From assembly GCF_010500895.1 (NCBI RefSeq), contig NZ_JAAAWO010000006.1, forward strand, positions 205,991-269,990: 64,000 nucleotides of DNA, written 5' to 3'. Source of the DNA: Alteromonas genovensis. Lineage in GTDB: Bacteria > Pseudomonadota > Gammaproteobacteria > Enterobacterales > Alteromonadaceae. How positions within the stretch are numbered: the stretch's first letter is position 1; every line of letters starts with the position of its first letter. Position numbers and translations under genes: made by a program. The notes under the pieces are model-generated. The model did not search any database and had not been told where the DNA came from. It was given only the letters and a program-made list of their open reading frames with translations. Positions 1-9,826 of the stretch are shown here, one piece after another.

Positions 1-193
1 ATTACATAATCTTACGAATGAAGGTGAAGACGACATATAAACCTCGGCGTTAAAAATAGGTTGAACACAGATGCTGGCGGATTAGCTATCCATTGTGCGA
101 AAAAGAGAGCGAAATAGTACGTGGCAGTAACGTCAAGCCAGCGCAAAAAGTCTCTAGCAACAACAAAGCATAGTTAATGCATCGCTTGATAAA

Positions 194-225
194 CAAAAGA
201 GGGTACGCAGCGTACCCTCTTAAAA
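194..225 (-). terminator. Rho-independent terminator of the symporter operon
   Basis: A 10-bp perfect stem (AAGAGGGTAC / GTACCCTCTT) with a five-base loop, flanked by A-rich and T-rich sequence. It lies about 17 bases beyond the symporter stop codon and would end the halogenase-SapC-symporter transcript. The sequence before it (1-193) shows no gene that I can support. Confidence 0.75.
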
Positions 226-241
226 GATACTTACAGAAAAG

Positions 242-1735
242 CTAGGCGTTTTTGTTTTCAACAGTGCCTTCTTCTTCAAAAGGGCTATCGCTATTTAGCG
301 CCAGTGAAAATTCTGCTTTCTGTTTAAAGATGACCCTGTTCACAATGAGTGCGAATGACACGCAGCCTACAAGCGTTGCAAACATAAGGTGAATGTAATG
401 CAAGCCAAATGGTGCATAAAAGGGCGATGCTTCAAAACTGACAAAGGCATAAAAAGAAACGCCAAAGGTCACAGCGCCAATAGCAGCAAACGCATGAACG
501 TTTCTAAACAAGAGACCAACAATGAACACAGAAAGAATAGGCATACTTAATAGACCATAAAGTTTCTGTACTAGATTGATAATACTGTCGGCCTGCTGAT
601 AAACCGGTATCAGCGCTAATGAAATTAAACACAGTAATACAGTAACGTAACCGCTTAATTTAGGTACGTTAGGCGTTTTGTTAACGTAACTCTCATGAAT
701 ATCGCACACATAAAGCGCAGTGGCTGAGTTCAGGTTACTGTTAAAGGTAGTCAGTACTGCCGCCGCCATTGCCGCAGCAAATACACCTGATAACCAGTCT
801 GGCAACACGGTTGCTACAATTTTGCCGTAGGCACTATCGCCAATGTCGCCGAACAACTTGTAAGACACTATGCCAGGAATCACGATGATTGCAGGAACAA
901 TTAATAAACGAATGCCTGCTGCGGCAAATACACCTTTTTGCGCCTCTTTTAACGATGGCGCGGCCATCGCTCGTTGCGTAATTACCTGATTCGTACCCCA
1001 GTAAAACATCTGAATAAAAATCATGCCTGTTAGCAGGGTGTGCCACGGAATAGGGGAGTCATTGTCGCCGATAAGCGTAAGGCGCTCTTGTGGAATACCG
1101 TCGAAGTTGTAATCAATGGCTTGTAACGCGAGGATTAAAACAATTACCGCCATGGTAAGCAGCAGAACACCGGAATAAGTATCTGAAACGGCAACAGCTC
1201 TAAGGCCGCCAAAGATAGCATACAGTGCGCCAACAACCACAAAGATAACCGCGATATACATCAATGGTAGCTCTACATTAAACATTGATTGCATAAATAG
1301 GGAGCCAGAATAAATGACCGCTGGACAAAAGATAAGTGCGCTGCCGGCAAAAAATAATACGCTGATCACTGCTCGAATGTGCTTATCGTTATACCGAAGC
1401 TCTAGCAATTCGGTAGTCGTAGTACATTTAAACTTGTAGTAAACAGGAAGAAACACTTTTGCCAGTACAAATAAACCCACCACCGCAGAAAACTCCCAGA
1501 GTGAGAGAAGCGCCATTTGATTTCCGTTCATACCAACAAGTTGATCGGTACTTAAGTTTGTTAACGTAATACTGCCCGCTATGAAATACCAAGCTAAGCC
1601 GCCACCGGCAAGAAAGAACTCACGGTTTTGGTTTTGCGCATTTCTATTTTGTCCGCGACAACTCAAATACGTTAAAAAACCAATTAGCGCGGTAACGAAC
1701 ACAAAAACAGACACTTGAATCGTGCTGGAAAACAT
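242..1735 (-). CDS. Sodium:solute symporter (SSS family)
   Basis: A 497-residue integral membrane protein with about 13 hydrophobic segments, the usual size and layout of sodium/solute symporters of the SGLT/PutP type. The stretch IYAIFGGLRAVAVSDTYSG (about residues 170-190) matches the family signature in which a GG-x-A block is followed by an Asp. Such proteins couple sodium entry to uptake of a sugar or other small solute across the inner membrane. It is the last gene of a minus-strand cluster with a SapC protein, a flavin halogenase and a TonB receptor, so it probably moves the same nutrient across the inner membrane that the receptor brings across the outer one. The substrate cannot be read from the sequence; a sugar is my inference from the context. 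Confidence 0.85.
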   Translation of the reverse strand: MFSSTIQVSVFVFVTALIGFLTYLSCRGQNRNAQNQNREFFLAGGGLAWYFIAGSITLTNLSTDQLVGMNGNQMALLSLWEFSAVVGLFVLAKVFLPVYYKFKCTTTTELLELRYNDKHIRAVISVLFFAGSALIFCPAVIYSGSLFMQSMFNVELPLMYIAVIFVVVGALYAIFGGLRAVAVSDTYSGVLLLTMAVIVLILALQAIDYNFDGIPQERLTLIGDNDSPIPWHTLLTGMIFIQMFYWGTNQVITQRAMAAPSLKEAQKGVFAAAGIRLLIVPAIIVIPGIVSYKLFGDIGDSAYGKIVATVLPDWLSGVFAAAMAAAVLTTFNSNLNSATALYVCDIHESYVNKTPNVPKLSGYVTVLLCLISLALIPVYQQADSIINLVQKLYGLLSMPILSVFIVGLLFRNVHAFAAIGAVTFGVSFYAFVSFEASPFYAPFGLHYIHLMFATLVGCVSFALIVNRVIFKQKAEFSLALNSDSPFEEEGTVENKNA

Positions 1736-1754
1736 TCACGTACTCCTAGAAAAA

Positions 1755-2519
1755 TTACGGTTTGCTAATCTCGAACTTCACATTGCTTATGAGGCGAGTA
1801 GGGAATTTTGTGTTGTGGAGCCTAATAACACGGTTTATTTGAAACACTGAGCCCAGAATATTAAATAGGACTGAGAGCACCCCTTTCTTATTGAGAGCAG
1901 AGAGCGTTTCTGGTGAGAGCTGTTGAAGCCGTTCTTCGTTAAGCATGGCTAGGCCGCCAACGCGCTGCTGAGTTTTATCTGCATATTCAATCAGTAAGTC
2001 GGTAGGTTGAATAAGCGCTAGCTCAGCAAGTTCGCCTAACAAGGATGCAGTTTGCTGCATTGCATCAACGCGCTCTTTAAGCAATTTTTGTTTATTATCT
2101 AAATAAGCAGTTGGACGACCACTTGATAAGAACAAGGCGTCTCCACTGTCTTTTCCAGTATTGCTTTTTGCCACTGCCGGTGAATCCATATCCAACAAGG
2201 TTTCGGGGGTAGTGGGGTCGCTTTCAAAACTCAAGGTAAAGGGCAAGGTACGCAAACTTAGCGGTGTAACATGCGCAAGCCATGTGCCTTGAGTTTCAAA
2301 AACGTTTTCTTTCGGCGCAAAGCCGCAAAGTGCCGAAATAGTCCAGCGCTGCTGATTACTCACTTTACTGAAAAAAAGTGGGTATTCACTGGAAGCTTGG
2401 ACGGCTTCTTTAATTTCTACATTGACTAAGTGAAAGTTAGCAAATGTCTTGGCTAGCTTGCCTTCGTCGACACGAACATCGCTGTGTTTATCAGCAGTTA
2501 AAACTTCAAAATTTGGCAT
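1755..2519 (-). CDS. SapC family protein
   Basis: A 254-residue protein without a signal peptide or membrane segment. The N-terminal half, with YPLFFSKVSNQQRWTISALC and a following GTWLAHVTPLSLRTLPF block, is typical of the SapC family. The family is named after a Campylobacter S-layer locus gene, but its biochemical role is not established. In Alteromonadales and Caulobacterales it recurs next to TonB receptors and tryptophan-halogenase-like flavoproteins in carbohydrate uptake loci, as here. It sits 12 bases after the halogenase stop and 19 bases before the symporter start, so the three are very likely cotranscribed. Confidence 0.8.
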   Translation of the reverse strand: MPNFEVLTADKHSDVRVDEGKLAKTFANFHLVNVEIKEAVQASSEYPLFFSKVSNQQRWTISALCGFAPKENVFETQGTWLAHVTPLSLRTLPFTLSFESDPTTPETLLDMDSPAVAKSNTGKDSGDALFLSSGRPTAYLDNKQKLLKERVDAMQQTASLLGELAELALIQPTDLLIEYADKTQQRVGGLAMLNEERLQQLSPETLSALNKKGVLSVLFNILGSVFQINRVIRLHNTKFPTRLISNVKFEISKP

Positions 2520-2531
2520 TCTTATTCTCTT

Positions 2532-4064
2532 TTAGCTAGCTAACCACTGCTCTATATAATCTCTATGATTCGGTAAGCTACTCAGTTTTTGCTGTGTTAT
2601 TAGTTGATTCTGCTTCATGACTTTGTCAGCTAAGTCCCGTTCGGTATAGAAATGCGACTGCAGTGAGAAATCAGGTGAGAAGCCCATTCCATAAAGCACG
2701 TACTGGTAGCTTGCAGCGGGAAATAGTTCTATTGCTGCTGAAAAATCAGCAATTTGGGGCCCACGATACTTCCAAATTTCGAGATCTTCTTTCAACGAAT
2801 CAGGAATTGACGCAATGTCTCGATTGGCTTGCCAGTAAGGCTCACTGCGTTGGTTGAAAATGTAGTGCAGCTTTAAAAAGTCGATGATACGCTGCCATCT
2901 GTACTGCATTTGCTTGTTAAAGCGCTGGCTAATTATCGGCATCGCTGAAGCTGGAGTCGGCATTTGCTCGGCAATATACCTCGCTGAGATCTCTATTAGC
3001 ATAAGTGCTGTGGCTTCTAGAGGCTCAACAAAGCCAGCGGACAAACCTACACCGATACAGTTACCTTTCCAAATTCTCTTTTTATAACCTGAGTCAAACC
3101 GAATGACACGTGCATTCAGCTTGCCCTTTTCATCACCCACATAACGACGGAGTAACTCTTCAGCCCTCCCATCATCGGTAAAGTCAGTGGAGTAAACGTG
3201 ACCCACGCCTCTTCGAGATGAGAGGCCAATATCCCATATCCATCCGGCTTCCTGAGCGGTAGCTTGCGTGTATGGCTTAATCTCAAAGTCATCTTCGTAA
3301 GGCACATGTAGCGCGATTGCAGAGTTGTTAAACAGTACATCGTTTACAGACACTACGGGCTCTTGAAGTGCTTCGCCTAGCAACATAGAGCGAAAACCAG
3401 AGCAATCTACGAAGAGGTCTGCATGAAGCGTACTGTTGTCATCCAGCGTAATATTTTCTATATGCTCTGACGAGGTCGCAGACACTTGCTCAACGGTGGC
3501 TACTTTGTGCTGTACGCCCAACTCTTCTTTGCAAAAAGACTTTAGCATGTCGGCAAATGCACCGGCGTCTAGGTGGTAGGCGTAGTTTGATTGGGCGCTA
3601 CTGTATTCTTCTTCATTCAGCGTGCGCGGCGCCATATTCTGCTCGCATACGTGCTGCTGGAAGTTAGTAGTATTAGCAAAGTCGGCAATGTTATTAATAT
3701 AAGGGGCCATTTCAACACGGCCATACCCTAGCGGTACGGTGAAGGGATGATAATAAAAGTCGCCATTACCCTTTACCCAGTTAACAAATTTGCCGCCTTG
3801 CTTAAATGCTGCAGAGCATCGCTTGAATACTTCTTTTTCTGACAACCCAATGTCTTTCAACGTATTTCGCATGGTAGGCCAAGTGCCTTCGCCAACGCCC
3901 ACGGTAGGAATATCGCTAGACTCAACTAAGGTGATGTCTAAACCACACTGACCTTTCGCCACTTTGTGTTTTGCCGCAACAATGGCTGCAGTTAGCCAAC
4001 CTGCAGTGCCACCGCCAACAATGACAATACGTTGTTTGGATGATGTGTTGGTCGAAGAATTCAT
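2532..4064 (-). CDS. Flavin-dependent tryptophan halogenase family protein
   Basis: A 510-residue flavoprotein of normal length for the family. The FAD-binding GGGTAGWLTAA motif is near residue 18. The conserved lysine region AAFKQGGKFVNW and the EPLEATALMLIE block correspond to active-site parts of PrnA/RebH-type halogenases. The family WxWxIP motif appears as WIWDIG, so the proline is missing. Members in TonB-receptor clusters are widespread in marine Alteromonadales; most have no known substrate and need not act on tryptophan. It is downstream of the receptor, separated by a terminator, and is followed by sapC and the symporter. Reduced flavin would have to come from a partner reductase, which is not encoded here. 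Confidence 0.85.
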   Translation of the reverse strand: MNSSTNTSSKQRIVIVGGGTAGWLTAAIVAAKHKVAKGQCGLDITLVESSDIPTVGVGEGTWPTMRNTLKDIGLSEKEVFKRCSAAFKQGGKFVNWVKGNGDFYYHPFTVPLGYGRVEMAPYINNIADFANTTNFQQHVCEQNMAPRTLNEEEYSSAQSNYAYHLDAGAFADMLKSFCKEELGVQHKVATVEQVSATSSEHIENITLDDNSTLHADLFVDCSGFRSMLLGEALQEPVVSVNDVLFNNSAIALHVPYEDDFEIKPYTQATAQEAGWIWDIGLSSRRGVGHVYSTDFTDDGRAEELLRRYVGDEKGKLNARVIRFDSGYKKRIWKGNCIGVGLSAGFVEPLEATALMLIEISARYIAEQMPTPASAMPIISQRFNKQMQYRWQRIIDFLKLHYIFNQRSEPYWQANRDIASIPDSLKEDLEIWKYRGPQIADFSAAIELFPAASYQYVLYGMGFSPDFSLQSHFYTERDLADKVMKQNQLITQQKLSSLPNHRDYIEQWLAS

Positions 4065-4134
4065 GAGAAATTACTGCCAATTAGTTTTGCTACATTTATT
4101 CATAAACTTATTCATTTTCCAATAAGCTTGTGAA

Positions 4135-4165
4135 TAAAAGGCAGGGTTTTCACCCTGCCAAAACA
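4135..4165 (-). terminator. Rho-independent terminator after the TonB receptor
   Basis: On the minus strand GGCAGGGT-GAAA-ACCCTGCC makes an 8-bp perfect stem with a GAAA loop followed by TTTTATT. It lies just after the receptor stop codon, between the receptor and the halogenase. It therefore probably keeps receptor mRNA in excess over the downstream genes. Confidence 0.85.
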
Positions 4166-4172
4166 CACACTT

Positions 4173-6986
4173 TTAGAATGAGCCTCGAACACCTACTGCG
4201 TAACGAGAGCCATTATCTTCAATTGAATAAACTTGATCTGGGAAGCGACCCACTTGGGTAAGCTCTTCCTCAGTCACGTTGATACCTTCAAAGAATACTG
4301 AGAAGTTTTCATTGATGTCGTAGCTAGCGCTCACATCCCACTGACCGTAAGTTTCAGTAGTCACCGGCTCGCCAGTAGCACCGCCAACAGACGTGTTATC
4401 AAGTGCAAACAAGAATGACTCTCTGTTATTGAATGCAACACGGGCTTGGAACGCGTCACGCTCATAGAAAACAATGAGGTTTTGCGAATCACCAAGGCCT
4501 GGTAAGGCAAACGTTTGTGCAGTGTCGCCGCTAACACCTATATCACTGTTTACTACAGTCGCGTTCGCAGTAACACCGAAACCGTTATCCCAAATGTGAG
4601 TTAGCGCAATTTCGTAACCGTTAACTGTTGCTGTTTCACCGTTTTGAGGACGAGTAACGGTATAAACCTCACTCTCGCCGTTCAATTCTTCAGTCTCTGC
4701 AACCACATCGCGGTCAGGGTTTTGCGCGTCTAACGATAAACCTTCAGCACAGTTTGCTTCAGCACAACGATAGCCGTTAAGCGGGCTTCTATCGGTCATT
4801 GAATAAATTTCATTACCCGATAGCGTTACGATAAAGTTTTGAACGTCTTTGCTAAAGAATGCAAAAGAGAAAACTGAATCGTCACTGTAATACCATTCAA
4901 ACGATAAATCCCAGTTCTCTGCTTCAAAAGGTTGAAGGCCTGGGTTACCGCCACTCGCCTGCAAGTTCTGTCTACGCGGCTCGTTAAATGTTGTCGCTGG
5001 CGACATTTGTGCCATTGTTGGACGAGTTAGCGAGTCGTAGCGAGAGAAGCGAACCAACATATCTTCCTGCACTTCCAACTTCACGTTCAAGCTAGGTAGC
5101 AAGTTTGAGTACGACGAGGTACCGGTAATGTCATTGGCCGGAGCAAATCGATTCGCAAACAATGTTAAATCGGTAGTAGGGACAACATCCGAGATGAACG
5201 CTTGTACTGCTGATACTGCAACGTCGGTTTCTTCGTAGCGAGCACCGAAGTTCATAGTAAGCGGCATATCGCCAATGTCATAGCCGAACTCAAATTGTGC
5301 GTAAAGCGCCGTGACGTCTTCTTCAATATTGTAGTAGTTTGGCTGTAATGTTGGGATTACTGGCGCACCTTGTGATGCTAAGAAGTCAAGGTATGCATCA
5401 CCGTCGTAGGTGTACCATGTATCAATTAATCCGCTGAAGAAATTCTGTGCAGTAAACGGACGGATATTTAATGCATCAACTGGCGCAGGTGTTGCGTAAC
5501 CACAGAATGCGCATTGTGAACCAAATTCTTGGTAAACATACTTCTCACGCTCAGATAATAAAATACCGAAGTCAGCTTTGCGGAACACATCTGAGTCAGA
5601 CATATAGGTGAAGTCTGCTTTGTACTCAGTCACTTCATCTTCAGTCGCTTGGGTATTCCCTAAGTCATTGTAGTGAAGACGGTTAAGAGAAATGTCAGGT
5701 AGTTGGCCATTACCAAAACCATCGTGTGCAACCGTTGGTGTACTGCCAGTTCCGTCAAACGAGTAGTTGTTAATAATACCGACAACGTTAAAGCGACCTT
5801 CGCCTGCAATGTCGTTTTCAGCTGTTGAATTAGAAATATCGAAGGTTGCTGATAATGCATCACTTACTTGCCATTCAACGTTGATACCGAAGCCTTCAGT
5901 AGTCACATCACGAACGCCACGGCTTGATGATACAAAGTCAGACGCTGGGTTACCGCTTCCTTGGTGTAGGTCAATTTCTTGAGTGAACTGTATTGCAGTT
6001 CCATTATCAGAAATTTGTGCAGAACCTACGCGATCAGGCTCAAACCATGATGCTAGATCTGTCACTTGCGAATCTACTTCGAACTTAGACACAAAGCCGT
6101 CTAAAGTAATTGTTACGTCATCTGAAGGCGCGTATTGCGCAACAAGTGAAACGTTAGTACGTGTTCTGTCTTGCTGATCAACAAGTTGATCCCAGTTTCG
6201 AGGAAGGTATACGTTATCCGCAATAATGCCATCATTTCTGTTAGACAGAGTAAGACCTGGACGCCAGCCTGCAGTTTGAATACGATTTATTTGTACTTGG
6301 CGTTCTTGATGTGAAGCGGCTAATAACAACCCGACTTTATCGTCGGCAAAAGTATTACTCACTAAGAATGACGCTTGTGGAGCAGTTTCTTCAGAAAGGC
6401 TTTCGTACATGCCTTTCACCATACCAACCGCTTGGAAACCATCGTAGTTAAATGGACGAGCGGTAGAGATATTAATTGTAGAGCCGATACCACCAGATTG
6501 CAGGTTGGCAACAGCACTTTTATAAATACTTGCGCCTGTAATTTGATCAGCAGCAAGGATATCAAAGTTAAAGGCACGACCAGCTGCATCAGTTGCTAGC
6601 TGACGACCATTCACTAAAACGGTGTTGAACTGTGGGCCAAAACCACGAACTGTTACTTGCTGGCCTTCACCACCGTTTCTGTCTATCGACACACCAGTGA
6701 TACGTTGCAACGACTCTGCAACGTTAAGGTCTGGAAATTTGCCTAAGTCTTCAGCAGCAATGCCATCGGAAACGGCTAGGTTTTCTTTCTTGTCGGCCAT
6801 TGCGCGTTTTAAACTGCTAACAATGCCGCGCACTTCAATAATTTCAACGGGTGCATCTTTTACATTTTGTGACGCAGAATCTTGCGCCAACACGATGGGC
6901 GAATGCAGGGCAGCAGCGATAGCAACACCCAATAGGGAGCGTTTTGCCATTGGGCTGAATTGTGATGTGTTTGTTTTATGTGTCAC
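4173..6986 (-). CDS. TonB-dependent outer membrane receptor
   Basis: A 937-residue receptor with a signal peptide (cleavage near ...SPIVLAQ, residue 35), a plug domain at about 45-190 (LGKFPDLNVAESLQRITGVS, then VTVRGFGPQFNTVLVNGR) and a beta-barrel to the C terminus. It ends in a terminal Phe, the outer-membrane insertion signal. The plug is typical of the large TonB receptor class common in Xanthomonas, Caulobacter and Alteromonas that imports oligosaccharides and other substrates. The start is GTG, with GGAG eight bases upstream. A LacI-type palindrome lies in the promoter region. With the halogenase, SapC protein and symporter it forms one uptake system; the ligand is unknown. Confidence 0.9.
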   Translation of the reverse strand: MTHKTNTSQFSPMAKRSLLGVAIAAALHSPIVLAQDSASQNVKDAPVEIIEVRGIVSSLKRAMADKKENLAVSDGIAAEDLGKFPDLNVAESLQRITGVSIDRNGGEGQQVTVRGFGPQFNTVLVNGRQLATDAAGRAFNFDILAADQITGASIYKSAVANLQSGGIGSTINISTARPFNYDGFQAVGMVKGMYESLSEETAPQASFLVSNTFADDKVGLLLAASHQERQVQINRIQTAGWRPGLTLSNRNDGIIADNVYLPRNWDQLVDQQDRTRTNVSLVAQYAPSDDVTITLDGFVSKFEVDSQVTDLASWFEPDRVGSAQISDNGTAIQFTQEIDLHQGSGNPASDFVSSSRGVRDVTTEGFGINVEWQVSDALSATFDISNSTAENDIAGEGRFNVVGIINNYSFDGTGSTPTVAHDGFGNGQLPDISLNRLHYNDLGNTQATEDEVTEYKADFTYMSDSDVFRKADFGILLSEREKYVYQEFGSQCAFCGYATPAPVDALNIRPFTAQNFFSGLIDTWYTYDGDAYLDFLASQGAPVIPTLQPNYYNIEEDVTALYAQFEFGYDIGDMPLTMNFGARYEETDVAVSAVQAFISDVVPTTDLTLFANRFAPANDITGTSSYSNLLPSLNVKLEVQEDMLVRFSRYDSLTRPTMAQMSPATTFNEPRRQNLQASGGNPGLQPFEAENWDLSFEWYYSDDSVFSFAFFSKDVQNFIVTLSGNEIYSMTDRSPLNGYRCAEANCAEGLSLDAQNPDRDVVAETEELNGESEVYTVTRPQNGETATVNGYEIALTHIWDNGFGVTANATVVNSDIGVSGDTAQTFALPGLGDSQNLIVFYERDAFQARVAFNNRESFLFALDNTSVGGATGEPVTTETYGQWDVSASYDINENFSVFFEGINVTEEELTQVGRFPDQVYSIEDNGSRYAVGVRGSF

Positions 6987-7290
6987 TGTGTTTTCTCCGT
7001 GAGTAGGCTACGTATTAACGTATTTTTCACTCAAATTACGTTTTAGTGCGCGCCTTTCGAGCTTGTTAACATTACTTTTACACATTAAGTGCTATATTTT
7101 TCTAATTTTAATTTTGTAACATTATGAAAAATATACGCTAATTTTTACAAGGCAACAGGTGAAACGTTTACCTTGTTTTCAATACTAGCACAAAAAGACA
7201 ATGTAATTACAATGTTATAAAAACTTTTTTTGTATAAAAAAAGGACATCTTATTACAACGCTTTATTAACATTTGGAAAAATAAGGAGTT
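6987..7290. promoter_or_regulatory. Control region upstream of the TonB receptor
   Basis: A 304-base AT-rich stretch between glpK and the receptor, with no gene. It holds the LacI-type palindrome listed separately, a 10-bp perfect palindrome TGTAATTACA at 7202-7211, and several A/T runs. Minus-strand promoter elements for the receptor probably lie at about 7100-7160, but no single -35/-10 pair stands out. No clear terminator for glpK is visible. Confidence 0.5.
7158..7172. promoter_or_regulatory. LacI-family operator-like palindrome
   Basis: GGTGAAACGTTTACC is a near-perfect palindrome with the AAACGTTT centre, which is the hallmark of LacI/PurR-family operators. It lies about 170 bases upstream of the receptor start. 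It suggests that a LacI-type sugar-responsive repressor, not encoded in this window, controls the receptor cluster. Seen directly: the palindrome. Inferred: the regulator. Confidence 0.5.
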
Positions 7291-8775
7291 TTAGTTACAG
7301 CGAATTCGATCTACAGCTTCTTTCCAGCCACCATAGGCTTGATCCCGTTCTGCTTTTGATAAACGGGGAGTAAAAACTCTGTCGCTTTTCCAGCACTGGG
7401 TTAAGTCATCGATGGAGTCAAAAATACCGTGTTGCAAACCAGCAAGGAACGCTGCGCCTAATGCCGTAGTTTCAGTGACCTCGGGTCTTTCAACTTCTGC
7501 ACCTAGCACGTCAGAAAGAAAGCCCATTACCCAATCGTTTTGAGACATACCGCCATCTACGCGAATATTGGTAGGCCGCGCGCCATCACTTTCCATGGCT
7601 TTTTGAAGATCTTTGGTTTGATAGCAAACCGATTGCAAGCCTGCTGCGACAATTTCACTGATACCCGTATCTCGAGTAAGACCCAAAATTGCGCCTCTGG
7701 CATCCGGATCCCAATAGGGAGCGCCTAATCCAGTAAAGGCGGGTACTAAGAACACGCCGTTGTCTTGTCTTGCACGCTGCGCTAATGCCTCAGATTCTGC
7801 GGCATCGCCAATCAGCTTGAGACCATCTCGTAGCCACTGAACTGTGGCTCCGGCCATAAAAATACTGCCCTCTAGTGCATAAGTGGTTTCACCATTAATG
7901 CGATATCCAACTGTAGTAAGCAGTCTGTTTTTAGACTGAAGGGGAGTGTTTCCTGTATTGAGGATCATGAAGCAACCTGTACCGTAGGTGCTTTTAGCCA
8001 TCCCCTTTTGAAAGCATGCCTGCCCTACAAGCGCCGCTTGCTGATCGCCGGCTACACCCTGTATAGGAATGGCTTTTCCTAAAATATCCTCGTTTATTAC
8101 GCCGTAGTCAGCGGCGCAATCCATTACCTCTGGTAACATGCTGCTAGGAATATTGAAGCGCTCTAGTAAACGTTTATCCCATTGCTGCTTATTAATATCA
8201 AATAGCATTGTGCGCGAGGCATTAGTGGCATCAGTCTTATGCGACTGACCATCGGTTAATCGCCATATCAAGTAGCTGTCTACCGTGCCAAACAACAAGT
8301 CTCCGTTTTCAGCCTGTTCTCTTGCACCTTCTACGTTGTCTAAAATCCACGCCACTTTTGTGGCTGAAAAATAGGGGTCTAATAGAAGCCCTGTGGTGGA
8401 GTTGATATAAGAGACAAACTCCTCATCACTGCTCAAGTCTCGGCATTGCAAAGCGGTGCGTCGGTCTTGCCATACAATGGCGGGGTATACGGTTTTACCT
8501 GTCGACTTGTTCCACACTAATGTGGTTTCACGTTGGTTGGTAATGCCAATTGAGGCAATATCCGATGGCGCAAGTGAGCACTTTTTAAAAACATCTTTAA
8601 GAGTAAATAGCACGCTTTCCCAAATTTCCTCTGGCTCGTGCTCTACCCAGCCGTCTTTAGGATACTTTTGCGAAAATTCTTGTTGTGCGACAGCTTCAAT
8701 CTTGCCACTAGAAGAAAAAATAATACTGCGAGAACTGGTTGTGCCTTGATCAATGGCAAGAAGATACTTACTCAT
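7291..8775 (-). CDS. glpK: Glycerol kinase
   Basis: ATP-dependent phosphorylation of glycerol to sn-glycerol 3-phosphate in the cytoplasm. The 494-residue protein begins [20 protein letters not shown], the FGGY-kinase phosphate-1 motif, and carries [19 protein letters not shown] and [15 protein letters not shown] typical of GlpK. I chose the ATG at 8773-8775 because AAGGTGA lies just upstream; an in-frame ATG nine codons earlier has no such site. It is divergent from glpR, with a GlpR-like palindrome between them. No glpF facilitator gene is next to it. Confidence 0.95.
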   Translation of the reverse strand: MSKYLLAIDQGTTSSRSIIFSSSGKIEAVAQQEFSQKYPKDGWVEHEPEEIWESVLFTLKDVFKKCSLAPSDIASIGITNQRETTLVWNKSTGKTVYPAIVWQDRRTALQCRDLSSDEEFVSYINSTTGLLLDPYFSATKVAWILDNVEGAREQAENGDLLFGTVDSYLIWRLTDGQSHKTDATNASRTMLFDINKQQWDKRLLERFNIPSSMLPEVMDCAADYGVINEDILGKAIPIQGVAGDQQAALVGQACFQKGMAKSTYGTGCFMILNTGNTPLQSKNRLLTTVGYRINGETTYALEGSIFMAGATVQWLRDGLKLIGDAAESEALAQRARQDNGVFLVPAFTGLGAPYWDPDARGAILGLTRDTGISEIVAAGLQSVCYQTKDLQKAMESDGARPTNIRVDGGMSQNDWVMGFLSDVLGAEVERPEVTETTALGAAFLAGLQHGIFDSIDDLTQCWKSDRVFTPRLSKAERDQAYGGWKEAVDRIRCN

Positions 8776-8850
8776 GCTGTCACCTTTGAAAATAATTTTC
8801 ATAGAGTTTGCATCATTTACTTCTATTTAACAATGCTGCGTTTTCGAAAA

Positions 8851-8868
8851 CGAACATTATGATGTTCG
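8851..8868. promoter_or_regulatory. GlpR operator between glpK and glpR
   Basis: CGAACAT-TATG-ATGTTCG is a perfect 7-bp inverted repeat close to the E. coli GlpR operator, whose half-site is ATGTTCG. Further CGAA/TTCG half-sites flank it at about 8844-8877. The position between divergent glpK and glpR suggests repression of glpK and autoregulation of glpR. Confidence 0.7.
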
Positions 8869-8957
8869 AACGAACGTATGAACTTACATTGGAACCACGT
8901 ATACTATTAAAGTGGCATGTACAGGCAGCAGTAGGGTGACCTACTTTAGGGAGCATA

Positions 8958-9716
8958 ATGAACCAAACACAACGACACGAAAAAATAATCGCGCTAATAA
9001 AGCAACACGGTTTTATGTCTATTGATGATTTAGTGTCTAACTGTGCCGTTACGCCTCAAACTATTAGACGAGATTTGAATCAGCTTGCTCACACGGGTGT
9101 GATCAGTCGTTATCACGGTGGCGCTGGATTAAATCGCAGCTGGGAAAATACGCCCTATCAAGAGCGCAAGACTCAAAATAGCGATGTAAAAGAAAAAATT
9201 GCCGACGCAGTCGCTGCTATGATCCCAGATGGGGCGTCTTTATTTATCAATATAGGAACGACCACAGAGTTAATTGCCACTAAGTTACTCAACCACAGCA
9301 ATTTACACGTTGTCACCAATAACATTCACGTTGCCACAATTTTATCTGCAAAAGAGGACTTTTCAGTCATTATTGCTGCTGGTGAAGTACGCTATCGAGA
9401 TGGTGGTATCATTGGTGAGGCTACCTGCGATTTTATCAGCCAGTTTAGAATGGATTATGGCATTATCGGTATCAGCGGAATTAGCGCTGATGGCGCCTTG
9501 CTCGACTTCGACTTTCGTGAAGTAAAAGTATCTCAGGCCATTTTAGAGCATACTCAGCACGTTATTTTAGCCGCTGATTACAGTAAGTTTGAGCGCCGTG
9601 CAATGGTTGAGCAGGGTCATATCTCTCAAGTTGACTGCTTGGTTTGCGACCAAGCACCACCGCCAGCGATTAAAAAAATCATAGAAGAAAATAACATCAA
9701 ATTTGTGAAAGCATAG
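8958..9716 (+). CDS. glpR: Glycerol-3-phosphate regulon repressor, DeoR family
   Basis: A 252-residue repressor. The N-terminal helix-turn-helix (TPQTIRRDLNQLAHTGVISRYHGGA, about residues 29-55, here given in part) is the DeoR signature. The C-terminal sugar-phosphate sensor domain contains NIGTTTELIA and RDGGIIGEATCDFISQF. The whole reads colinearly with E. coli GlpR, including the MNQTQRHEKI start and the DCLVCDQAPPP stretch near the end. A GGGAG site precedes the ATG. It should release DNA when glycerol 3-phosphate binds. Targets visible here are the glpK/glpR and glpD control regions. Confidence 0.93.
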   Translation: MNQTQRHEKIIALIKQHGFMSIDDLVSNCAVTPQTIRRDLNQLAHTGVISRYHGGAGLNRSWENTPYQERKTQNSDVKEKIADAVAAMIPDGASLFINIGTTTELIATKLLNHSNLHVVTNNIHVATILSAKEDFSVIIAAGEVRYRDGGIIGEATCDFISQFRMDYGIIGISGISADGALLDFDFREVKVSQAILEHTQHVILAADYSKFERRAMVEQGHISQVDCLVCDQAPPPAIKKIIEENNIKFVKA

Positions 9717-9802
9717 CTATCGAGCTATTGCCTTTCCATCGTGTGCCACTCTAATTATTAGCAGTAAATAGACTCACACTGGTTCATCTACTTTTTCTTT
9801 TA

Positions 9803-9822
9803 ATGTTCGTTTGTGTTCGTTT
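9803..9822. promoter_or_regulatory. GlpR half-sites upstream of glpD
   Basis: ATGTTCGTTTGTGTTCGTTT contains two directly repeated TTCGTT half-sites of the kind seen in GlpR and other DeoR-family operators. They lie just upstream of the putative glpD -35 box. Assignment to GlpR is inference from half-site identity and gene context. Confidence 0.5.
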
Positions 9823-9826
9823 TGTG

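Noticed and set aside
6622..7002. 126-codon plus-strand frame antisense to the TonB receptor
   Set aside because: It is the mirror of the plug-domain coding sequence; composition follows the opposite strand's codons.
8816..8957. A glpF gene or riboswitch in the glpK-glpR gap
   Set aside because: The gap is 182 bases, holds operator-like repeats only, and has no frame or conserved RNA structure I can recognise.
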